From Pseudomonas sp. RIT-PI-AD (GTDB lineage Bacteria > Pseudomonadota > Gammaproteobacteria > Pseudomonadales > Pseudomonadaceae), in the NCBI RefSeq assembly GCF_025642785.1, contig NZ_JANZKU010000013.1:62001-126000 (forward strand): 64,000 nt of DNA, written 5' to 3'. The translations under genes and the position numbers were made by a program. The notes under the pieces are model-generated. The model was not told the DNA's origin. It saw only the letters and a list, made by a program, of their open reading frames with translations, and ran no database searches. Of the stretch, positions 57,875 to 64,000 are shown piece after piece (within the stretch, counting starts at the first letter, position 1; the number at the start of each line of letters is the position of its first letter).

Positions 57875-59260
57875 TCATCTTGCCTGCTCGTCGGTGACAA
57901 GGGTAGCGCCAGGAAGATCCGCGGGCGGCCAGTGGCGGGCGATGCCGTCCAGCGCGCGCTTGAGGTCGGCCTGGCTGGGCGCCGCGGCCAGGCTGATGCG
58001 CACCCCGTCGACGGGCGTGTGGGCCACCGCGAACACTTCGGCCGGAACGCTTTCCACGCCGGCCGCCCGGCAGGCCTCGAACAGCCCCGCGCCGGTCAGC
58101 CAAAGGTGCGGCGCCGGGGTTCGCCCGGCGGGCATCCGCGTGCCCAGCGCCGTGCGCGCCAGGCGCCAGCGGCGGGCCAGTTCCTCGCGCTGCCAGGCCA
58201 GGCGGCGCAGGGCGACGCCCTCCTCGACCCACTCGCAGCCGATCGCCAGGCACAGCGGCGAGACCGCCCAGTTGGTCGCCTGGGCCTCGCGGTCGATGCG
58301 TTCGAGGAGTTCCAGGGGGCCGGCGAGGAAGCCCAGGCGCAGGCTCGGCGCGACGCTTTTCGACAGGCTGGTGACCAGCAGGCAGCGTTCCGGCAGGGCC
58401 TCGGCCAGGGGCGGCTGCTCGCCCAGGCCGCCATAGACGTCGTCCTCGATCACCCACAGCCCGTGGCGTCGCGCCACCGCGGCGATCTCGGCGCGGCGCG
58501 CGGCGTCCATGCTCGCCCCGGTGGGGTTCTGCAAGCAGGGCGTAAGCACCACCACCCGCGCGGCGGTGGCGCGCGCCAGCCGGTCGAGGGCCTCGGGCAG
58601 GATGCCGCGGGCGTCGAGCGGGATGCCGTGCAGCGGCAGGCGCAATTGCCGCGACGCCGCCTTGATCCCCGGCGAGGTGAAGGCTTCCACCAGGACCGGC
58701 TCGCCCGCCTCGCAGAGCGCCAGCAACGCGGCGAAGACCCCTTGCTGGGCGCCCGCGCAGAGCCGCACCCGGCTGTGCGCAAGCTCCAGCCCGCGCCCGC
58801 GCAACCACTGGCTGCCGGCGAGGCGGCCGCGGGCCACCTGCGCCGCCGAGGCATAGCCTTGCAGGGCGGCCAGCCCGCCGTGCGCGCGCAGGTTCTCCAG
58901 GCTGGCGTCGAGGTCGCGGTTAGCGGGGTCCAGCACCGGCACGTTGGTCGACAGGTCGAGGGGCGCATGGCCCGGCAGGTCCGCCGGCGCCTGCTTGAGC
59001 AGGAACAGGGTCGCCTCCTGGCTGCCGGCCAGCACGTAGGTGCCGCGGCCCACCTCTCCCGACACCAGGTGCCGGCGCGCCGCCTCGCGGTAGGCCTGCA
59101 GCGTGGTGCTCGGGTTGATCCCCAGTCGCCAGGCCAGGCGCCGTTGCGGCGGCAGGCGGTCGCCGGCCTTCAGTTCGCCGCTGCGGATGGCGCGAGCGAT
59201 CGCCTCGACCAGTGCGAGGTAGGTGGGCAGGCCGCTCTCCGGCAGTTCGGGTATCCACAC
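57875..59260 (-). CDS. MocR-type (GntR-aminotransferase) transcriptional regulator
   Basis: A 461-aa regulator. The GntR HTH (residues 10-75) includes AGDRLPPQRRLAWRLGINPSTTLQAYREAARRHLV. The aminotransferase-like domain has VVVLTPCLQNPTGASMD and VIEDDVYGGLG, with the PLP Lys in LVTSLSKSVAPSLRLGFLAGP intact. ATG at 59260 is preceded by 113 bp shared with a divergent threonine dehydratase-like gene. This gives a regulator/target candidate pair with PLP chemistry on both sides. It is the second MocR gene in the window, with a different sequence from the first. Confidence 0.92.
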   Translation of the reverse strand: MWIPELPESGLPTYLALVEAIARAIRSGELKAGDRLPPQRRLAWRLGINPSTTLQAYREAARRHLVSGEVGRGTYVLAGSQEATLFLLKQAPADLPGHAPLDLSTNVPVLDPANRDLDASLENLRAHGGLAALQGYASAAQVARGRLAGSQWLRGRGLELAHSRVRLCAGAQQGVFAALLALCEAGEPVLVEAFTSPGIKAASRQLRLPLHGIPLDARGILPEALDRLARATAARVVVLTPCLQNPTGASMDAARRAEIAAVARRHGLWVIEDDVYGGLGEQPPLAEALPERCLLVTSLSKSVAPSLRLGFLAGPLELLERIDREAQATNWAVSPLCLAIGCEWVEEGVALRRLAWQREELARRWRLARTALGTRMPAGRTPAPHLWLTGAGLFEACRAAGVESVPAEVFAVAHTPVDGVRISLAAAPSQADLKRALDGIARHWPPADLPGATLVTDEQAR

Positions 59261-59373
59261 GGCAAGGCTCCAGGGGCGGGCTCAATCGATATTGCAGGCC
59301 ATGCAATATAGCGATTTACCCATGCAATGCGCGCCTTTTAGCATCGGTTCATCCCACCTCCGAGGCCACACCG

Positions 59374-60333
59374 ATGTTCGATCTCCCCGCCCTGCGCCGC
59401 GCCGCCGACCTGATCCGCCCGACTGTCGCGCCCACCCCGCAACTGGCCTGGCCGCTGCTGGCCGAGCGGCTCGGCTGCGAGGTCTGGGTCAAGCACGAGA
59501 ACCACACCCCGACCGGTGCTTTCAAGGTCCGCGGCGGGCTGGTCTACCTGGACGAACTGCTGCGCCGCGAACCCTCAGTGCGCGGCCTGGTGACCGCGAC
59601 CCGCGGCAATCACGGGCAGAGCCTGGCGCTGGCGGCGCGCCGGGCCGGCCTGCCGATCCACATCCTGGTGCCGCAGGGCAACGCGCGGGAGAAGAACGCG
59701 GCAATGCGCGCCTTCGGCGCGGAAGTGATCGAGCAGGGCCGCGACTTCGACGAAGTCCGCGAGGCGGCGATACGCCTGGCCGAGGCGCGCGGCCTGCACC
59801 TGGTGCCGGCGCTGCACGCGGACCTGGTCCGCGGCGTGGCCACCTATGCCCTGGAGTTGTTCGAGGCGGTGCCCGACCTGCGCCGGGTCTACGTGCCGAT
59901 CGGCCTCGGCTCGGGGATCTGCGGGCTGATCCGCACCCGCGACCTGCTCGGCCTCGACACCGAGATCGTCGGGGTGGTGGCGCGCGGCGCCGATGCCTAC
60001 GCACAGAGCTTCGAGCAGGGTCGGGCGGTCTGCACCGACCGCGCGGACACCTTCGCCGACGGCGTGGCCTGTCGGGTTCCCCAGGACGAGGCGCTGGCGC
60101 TGATCAGGGACGGCGCGGCGCGCATCCTGCGGGTCGACGACGAGGAGATCCGCCAGGCGATCCGCGTGCTTCACGAGGACACCCACAACCTGGCGGAAGG
60201 CGCCGGCGCCGTGGCCCTGGCGGCGCTGATGCAGGAGCGTGGACGGAACGCCGGGGAACGGGTGGCGGTGGTGCTCAGCGGGGCGAACATCGACCGCCAG
60301 GCGCTGGCGGCGATCCTCGCCGCCGGGGATTGA
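59374..60333 (+). CDS. Threonine/serine dehydratase-like PLP enzyme (IlvA/TdcB family)
   Basis: A 319-aa fold-type II PLP enzyme. The Schiff-base Lys is in HTPTGAFKVRGGLVYL, the phosphate loop in GLGSGICGLI, and the substrate motif in TRGNHGQSLALAARR. There is no ACT regulatory domain. A C-terminal EGAGAVALAALMQ segment and VVLSGANID match the catabolic TdcB/SDH branch, which deaminates Thr or Ser, or racemises Ser. ATG at 59374 has a GAGG ribosome-binding site. Divergent from a MocR regulator that probably controls it. Exact substrate not resolvable. Confidence 0.93.
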   Translation: MFDLPALRRAADLIRPTVAPTPQLAWPLLAERLGCEVWVKHENHTPTGAFKVRGGLVYLDELLRREPSVRGLVTATRGNHGQSLALAARRAGLPIHILVPQGNAREKNAAMRAFGAEVIEQGRDFDEVREAAIRLAEARGLHLVPALHADLVRGVATYALELFEAVPDLRRVYVPIGLGSGICGLIRTRDLLGLDTEIVGVVARGADAYAQSFEQGRAVCTDRADTFADGVACRVPQDEALALIRDGAARILRVDDEEIRQAIRVLHEDTHNLAEGAGAVALAALMQERGRNAGERVAVVLSGANIDRQALAAILAAGD

Positions 60334-60334
60334 G

Positions 60335-61294
60335 TCAGACGCTGACGGACAGGGTGCTGCCCACCGCCCCCAGGTTGACGCCGACGCCGCCCAGAGCCGC
60401 CGCGCCGTCGCCCACCTGCAGGGCGGTGGCCTGGGCTTCGCTCGCCTTCAGCAGGGCATTGACCTGCTTGAGGGTCTTGCGGCTCTCTTCGTCGTCGGGC
60501 AGTTGCGCCTTCACCATCGCCAGCAGTTGCCGCAGCTTGCGCACCGCATCCTTGATCAGTTCGCCGTCCTGCTGGCGCTGCGCCTGGCCGCCCGGCGCGG
60601 CCGCGAAGGTTGCCGATGCGGAGCCGCCCTCGTCCTTTTCCTGCGCGTCGAGCTGCGCGCCGGCCGCTTCGGCCTCGCCCTGGGCCGCGGCCGCCTCCGC
60701 GCCGCCAGCGGCTTCCGCCGGCTCGCTGCCGGTGGGCTCGGTGGCCGCCGCGTCGACCGGCGGCGCGGCCTCGACGACGGGTTCACTCGCCGAAGCCATT
60801 CCGCCCTCCGCCAGGCCCGCGGTTCCCGGGCTCGCGGCGCTGGATGAATCCTGCGACCCGAGGTCCGGGGTCGATACGGCGCTTCCACCGGTCGCGCTAC
60901 CGGAAGACTCCCTCAACACCGACGCGGCCTGGCCGATCTCGTGGGCCAACTGGCGGATCTGGTTGAGCAGGCTCTTGGCCGCCTTCGGCCCCAGCCCCAC
61001 CGCCAGCTTCTTCAGCAATTCGATGCGTTGCTTCACGTTCTCGATGCGCTGGCGCGCGGCGGCCTTGCGCTCCTCGCCGAGTTGCTCGGTACGGGCCTTC
61101 AGGGCAGCGGTGGCGGTCTGGATGGCTTTCATCCGGTCGCGCGCGTATTGGCTGATGGTCACACTGAAGGAAGGCGTTTCGGGGTCGGCCCGGGCGCTGT
61201 CGTCGGCGGACGCCGGGGGGGTGGTCCCGCTGACGCGCACCGCCACACGAAGCGCGGCGGAAACGCCGGTGCCGAAAGCTATCGACTGAGTCAT
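60335..61294 (-). CDS. Hypothetical Ala/Glu-rich protein with coiled-coil regions
   Basis: A 319-aa protein (ATG at 61294; an alternative ten codons upstream). Residues ~35-125 form a basic coiled-coil with repeated Lys/Glu/Gln (YARDRMKAIQTATAALKARTEQL, RQRIENVKQRIELLKKLAVGLG). The middle ~125-235 is a low-complexity Ala/Ser/Pro/Glu-rich region. A second short helical part (~240-300) has DAVRKLRQLLAMVKAQLP, and the tail is Gly/Val-rich. No signal peptide or known domain is seen. It ends 2 bp from the dehydratase stop (convergent). I do not recognise the family. Confidence 0.72.
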   Translation of the reverse strand: MTQSIAFGTGVSAALRVAVRVSGTTPPASADDSARADPETPSFSVTISQYARDRMKAIQTATAALKARTEQLGEERKAAARQRIENVKQRIELLKKLAVGLGPKAAKSLLNQIRQLAHEIGQAASVLRESSGSATGGSAVSTPDLGSQDSSSAASPGTAGLAEGGMASASEPVVEAAPPVDAAATEPTGSEPAEAAGGAEAAAAQGEAEAAGAQLDAQEKDEGGSASATFAAAPGGQAQRQQDGELIKDAVRKLRQLLAMVKAQLPDDEESRKTLKQVNALLKASEAQATALQVGDGAAALGGVGVNLGAVGSTLSVSV

Positions 61295-61864
61295 GGCATC
61301 CGTCCCTGCAAGAAGATGAGTCACAGGCTATCGACCGCAGCCACGGAGAACTTGAGCCGGAGAATCGACGCCCGCGGAGCCGGTGTTTCCCAGGGGTGGG
61401 CGTCGGGCTCATCCGCTTGAGCCCGCCCGACGCCGGCCTCGGCACCGCCAACGGGCGGCATTCAGCCTGTCGCCTGCTTCCCGGGGTCAGGAGTCCCGAC
61501 GTACCCCTTGCGGCAACCGATCCCCCGGCAGCAAGCGACCCTGGGGACGAAAGGCAGAAACCCTTCCCTCTGCGTACCCCCACCGGAAAGCCGGAATCGT
61601 AGGGTGGAAGACGCCTTTATCTTCCACCTCGACCGCGCATCGGTGGATGAGAAAAGCGTCATCCACCCTACGTTGGTATGGAGGTCGGCGCGCCCATGCA
61701 GCTCTGCGCTCCGGCCTTTGATTCATGACGAAGTCCAGGGCAACGTCGCTCAGCCGTAGGGTGGAAGACGCTCTTTTCTTCCACCTTCCACGCACCGGTG
61801 CCTGAAAAGAGCGCCATCCCCCTGCGGACGCGGGGAGCGCATCCGCCCACGGCCACTTCCGGCG
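61295..61864. repeat. Intergenic region with two REP-like palindromic units
   Basis: No gene is seen in this 570-bp gap. GTAGGGTGGAAGACGC occurs at 61599-61614 and 61756-61771. The first unit ends in the complementary GCGTCATCCACCCTAC at 61656-61671, making a 73-bp palindromic unit. The second (61756 to about 61826) has a partly decayed right arm (GCGCCATCCCCC). The internal CTTCCACC and GGTGGATGAGAAAAG match the outer arms again, giving a double-hairpin. This is typical of REP/MITE-like elements found between Pseudomonas genes. Confidence 0.7.
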
Positions 61865-63535
61865 CTAGTGCACCTGCGGCGACGCCCGGGTGACCAAGGC
61901 TTCGACGTCGAGGCCCCGTGGCAAGGTGCCGAAGGCGTGCCCGCCCGCGCCCAGGCGGCTGGCGATGAAGGCGTCGGACACCGTGGCGTTGCCGGCCTCC
62001 AGCAGCAGCTTGGCCTGCAGGGCCAGGGCCACGTCCTCGGTGAGTTGACGCGCGCGGTACTGGATGTCGGCGGTGTCGCGGAACGCGGCCTTGAGGTTGC
62101 CGATGTGCGCGGCCAACCGCGCGTCGCCATGCCCGTCGCCCAGCTCGGCGAACAGGGCGTCGAGCACCCCGGGCTCCTTGGACAGCGCACGCAGCACGTC
62201 GAGGCATTGCACGTTGCCCGAACCTTCCCAGGTGGAGTTGACCGGCGCCTCGCGGTACAGCCGCGGCAGGATGCCGTCTTCCACGTAGCCGGCGCCGCCG
62301 AGGCATTCGGCGGCCTCGTTGATCATCGCCGGCGCGCGCTTGCAGATCCAATACTTGCCGACGGCGGTGACCAGCCGGGCGAACCGGGCTTCCTGCTCGT
62401 CATGGGCGCGATCCAGCGCGCGGCCCATGCGCAGCGACAGGGCCAGCGCCGCCTCGCTCTCCAGCGCCAGGTCGGCCAGCACGTTCTGCATCAACGGCTG
62501 CTCGGCCAGCACGCGCCCGCCGACCCGCCGGTGGGCGCAATGGTGCGCCGCCTGGGTCAGGGCCTGACGCATCAGCGCACTGGAGCCGATCATGCAATCG
62601 AAGCGGGTCAACGCGACCATCTCGATGATGGTCGGCACCCCGCGCCCCTCTTCGCCGACCATCCAGGCCAGGGCGCCGCGGTACTCCACCTCGCTGGAGG
62701 CGTTCGACCAATTGCCCAGCTTGTTCTTCAGGCGCTGGATGTAGAAGGCGTTGCGCGTGCCGTCCGGCCGGTGGCGCGGCAGCAGGAAGCAGGTCAGGCC
62801 CTTGTCGGTGTAGGCCAGGGTGAGAAAGGCGTCGCACATCGGCGCCGAGCAGAACCATTTGTGGCCGACCAGCTCGTAGGCCTGGCCGGGTCCGGGCTGG
62901 CCCACCGGATGGGCACGGGTGGTGTTGGCACGGACGTCGGTGCCGCCCTGTTTCTCGGTCATCGCCATGCCGATGGTGGCGCCGGCCTTTTGCTCGATCG
63001 GCAGGTTGCGCGGGTCGTACGCGGTGGCGAGGATCTTCGGCAGCCACTTTTCGGCCACCTCCGGTTGCAGGCGCAGCGCCGGCACGCTGGCGAAGGTCAT
63101 GGTCAGCGGGCATCCGCTGCCGGCCTCGGCCTGGCTGTGCAGGTAGCTGAGCCCGGCGCGGGCGACGTGGGCGCCGGCGCGCGGGTCGGTCCAGGGCATC
63201 GAGGGAATGCCATGCTCGATGGCCGTGCTCATCAGCTGGTGATAGGCCGGATGGAACGTCACCAGGTCGAGCCGGTGGCCGTAGCGATCGTGGCTGTGGA
63301 ACACCGGCTTGTTCTCGTTGGCGAGAAAGCCCGCGGCCATCAAGGGGCCGCCCGCCAGCGCGCCGTACCGGTCGAGGCGATCCTCGGCCCAGCCGCCGTC
63401 GAAGCGACGCAGCCACTCCTGCAAGGGCAGGTCGAGGCGGTACAGGTTGGCGCCGTCGAGGGGCGGCACCTGGTTGGTGACTTCGTGGGTTTCGGCCAGG
63501 ACGGCGGGCGTCTCGGCGAAGGCGGACGGGTTCAT
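61865..63535 (-). CDS. AidB-like acyl-CoA dehydrogenase
   Basis: A 556-aa acyl-CoA dehydrogenase of the large AidB branch (E. coli AidB about 540 aa). The N-terminal domain has EVTNQVPPLDGANLYRLDLPLQEWLRRF, the FAD-binding region MTEKQGGTDVRANTT, and the middle domain HKWFCSAPMCDAFLTLAYT. The C-terminal part shows YWICKRAPAMINEAAECLGGAGYVED and VNSTWEGSGNVQCLDVLR, the AidB signature. AidB acts in the alkylation response and binds DNA; a DNA-repair role here is inferred. ATG at 63535 overlaps the upstream TetR stop by four bases, so the two are coupled. Confidence 0.93.
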   Translation of the reverse strand: MNPSAFAETPAVLAETHEVTNQVPPLDGANLYRLDLPLQEWLRRFDGGWAEDRLDRYGALAGGPLMAAGFLANENKPVFHSHDRYGHRLDLVTFHPAYHQLMSTAIEHGIPSMPWTDPRAGAHVARAGLSYLHSQAEAGSGCPLTMTFASVPALRLQPEVAEKWLPKILATAYDPRNLPIEQKAGATIGMAMTEKQGGTDVRANTTRAHPVGQPGPGQAYELVGHKWFCSAPMCDAFLTLAYTDKGLTCFLLPRHRPDGTRNAFYIQRLKNKLGNWSNASSEVEYRGALAWMVGEEGRGVPTIIEMVALTRFDCMIGSSALMRQALTQAAHHCAHRRVGGRVLAEQPLMQNVLADLALESEAALALSLRMGRALDRAHDEQEARFARLVTAVGKYWICKRAPAMINEAAECLGGAGYVEDGILPRLYREAPVNSTWEGSGNVQCLDVLRALSKEPGVLDALFAELGDGHGDARLAAHIGNLKAAFRDTADIQYRARQLTEDVALALQAKLLLEAGNATVSDAFIASRLGAGGHAFGTLPRGLDVEALVTRASPQVH

Positions 63536-64000
63536 GGCGAGGTCTCCGGTGCGAGTGGACGGGCGCCGACGGCGCGCAGGCAAAAGGTGACGAGCGCGGC
63601 GCTGACGCTTTCCAGCGTCGGCGCGGAGCAGGGGGCATCGGCCGAGGCGCGCGCCGGCGGCGACAGCGGCCCGACCAGGGCTTCGGCGATGGCGCCCACC
63701 AGGCAGGCGGCCACCAGCGGGATCGGCCCGGGATCGAACACGCCCTGGGCGCGGCCCTCCTCGAGCAACTCGACGAACAATCCGGCATAGGCTTCGCGGT
63801 AGCGTAGGCGCTGCTCGTCGACTTCCGGGTCGACCGGCTCGGCGATCAGCGCGAACGCCAGGCGCCGGCGATGCCAGGCACGCCCGGCGAACTGCGCCAG
63901 GCCGGATGCCAGGCGCGCCCGGGGATCGCCCGGCGCCCCCAGGCAGGCCGCCAAGGCCTCGACCTCGCGCTGGCTGGCGCGGGCGAAGACTTCCGCCGCC
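63532..64000 (-). CDS. TetR family transcriptional regulator (5' end off the window)
   Basis: The minus-strand frame is open from the right edge to a stop at 63532, covering at least 156 residues that look like the C-terminal ligand-binding and dimerisation domain of a TetR regulator (FARASQREVEALAACLG..., RYREAYAGLFVELLEEGRAQGVFD, AACLVGAIAEALVGPLS). The HTH domain lies beyond 64000. The stop overlaps the aidB-like start (ATGA), so it likely represses its own operon, including the dehydrogenase. Family assignment rests on C-terminal features and coupling, as the DNA-binding region is not visible. Confidence 0.8.
   Translation of the reverse strand, partial: AAEVFARASQREVEALAACLGAPGDPRARLASGLAQFAGRAWHRRRLAFALIAEPVDPEVDEQRLRYREAYAGLFVELLEEGRAQGVFDPGPIPLVAACLVGAIAEALVGPLSPPARASADAPCSAPTLESVSAALVTFCLRAVGARPLAPETSP

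Noticed and set aside
1-64000. tRNA, rRNA, CRISPR arrays, insertion sequences or prophage genes
   Set aside because: I saw no cloverleaf, regular spacer-repeat pattern, transposase or phage structural gene anywhere in the window.

Overview
The window is GC-rich chromosomal DNA from a gammaproteobacterium, most likely a Pseudomonas of the P. aeruginosa group. Codon use is strongly G/C at third positions. The order hrpB - lipoprotein - cation efflux - Lrp - DUF2788 - globin - rluE - metallo-beta-lactamase fold - amn - aidB-like - TetR matches, from memory, a conserved core stretch of P. aeruginosa. The species cannot be fixed from sequence alone. No rRNA, tRNA, CRISPR array or insertion sequence was seen.

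Layout. 1-4.75 kb: a Csu/CupE-type chaperone-usher pilus operon on the minus strand, cut by the left edge inside the usher. 5.0-9.5 kb: a minus-strand acetyltransferase, double nitroreductase (SagB-like) and tesB unit, then a deacetylase-family enzyme and a tiny Cys-rich protein. 9.5-24.6 kb: housekeeping and regulatory genes, including a TIGR03862-type flavoprotein, a receiver-CheC fusion with a PAS protein, a CSLREA-type beta-helix protein, an RhlE helicase, EamA/Lrp and SDR/HxlR divergent pairs, a NYN protein, DUF2076, an isochorismatase-like hydrolase, a YciC-like protein, an exonuclease/phosphatase-fold protein and HrpB.

24.6-37.9 kb is the standout accessory island, all on the minus strand and markedly more AT-rich. 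It encodes a 1758-aa surface protein ending in an IPTL-CTERM sorting signal. Its stop overlaps the start of a 1067-aa transglutaminase-fold protein whose catalytic cysteine position is alanine. The C-terminus of that protein is a hydrophobic module followed, with an ATGA overlap, by a polytopic membrane protein. Downstream is a tandemly duplicated, decaying series of further module/membrane-protein pairs (A-B-A-B), then exosortase H and its associated membrane protein. The pattern is that of a polymorphic toxin locus with displaced toxin/immunity cassettes, linked to an exosortase sorting system.

38-41 kb: lipoprotein, cation diffusion facilitator and MHS-type transporter. 41.1-52.5 kb: a compact, mostly translationally coupled cluster that I do not recognise. 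It holds an AsnRS-like ligase, LLM flavin monooxygenase, MFS exporter, both subunits of a B12-dependent glutamate mutase, two ATP-grasp ligases, a PP-loop ATPase, a PanB paralogue and a MocR regulator. It should make an NRPS-independent small molecule, plausibly from 3-methylaspartate. 52.5-64 kb: an intergenic region with a terminator that has no obvious gene, then core genes (Lrp, DUF2788, globin, rluE, amn, MocR/dehydratase pair, aidB-like, TetR cut by the right edge).
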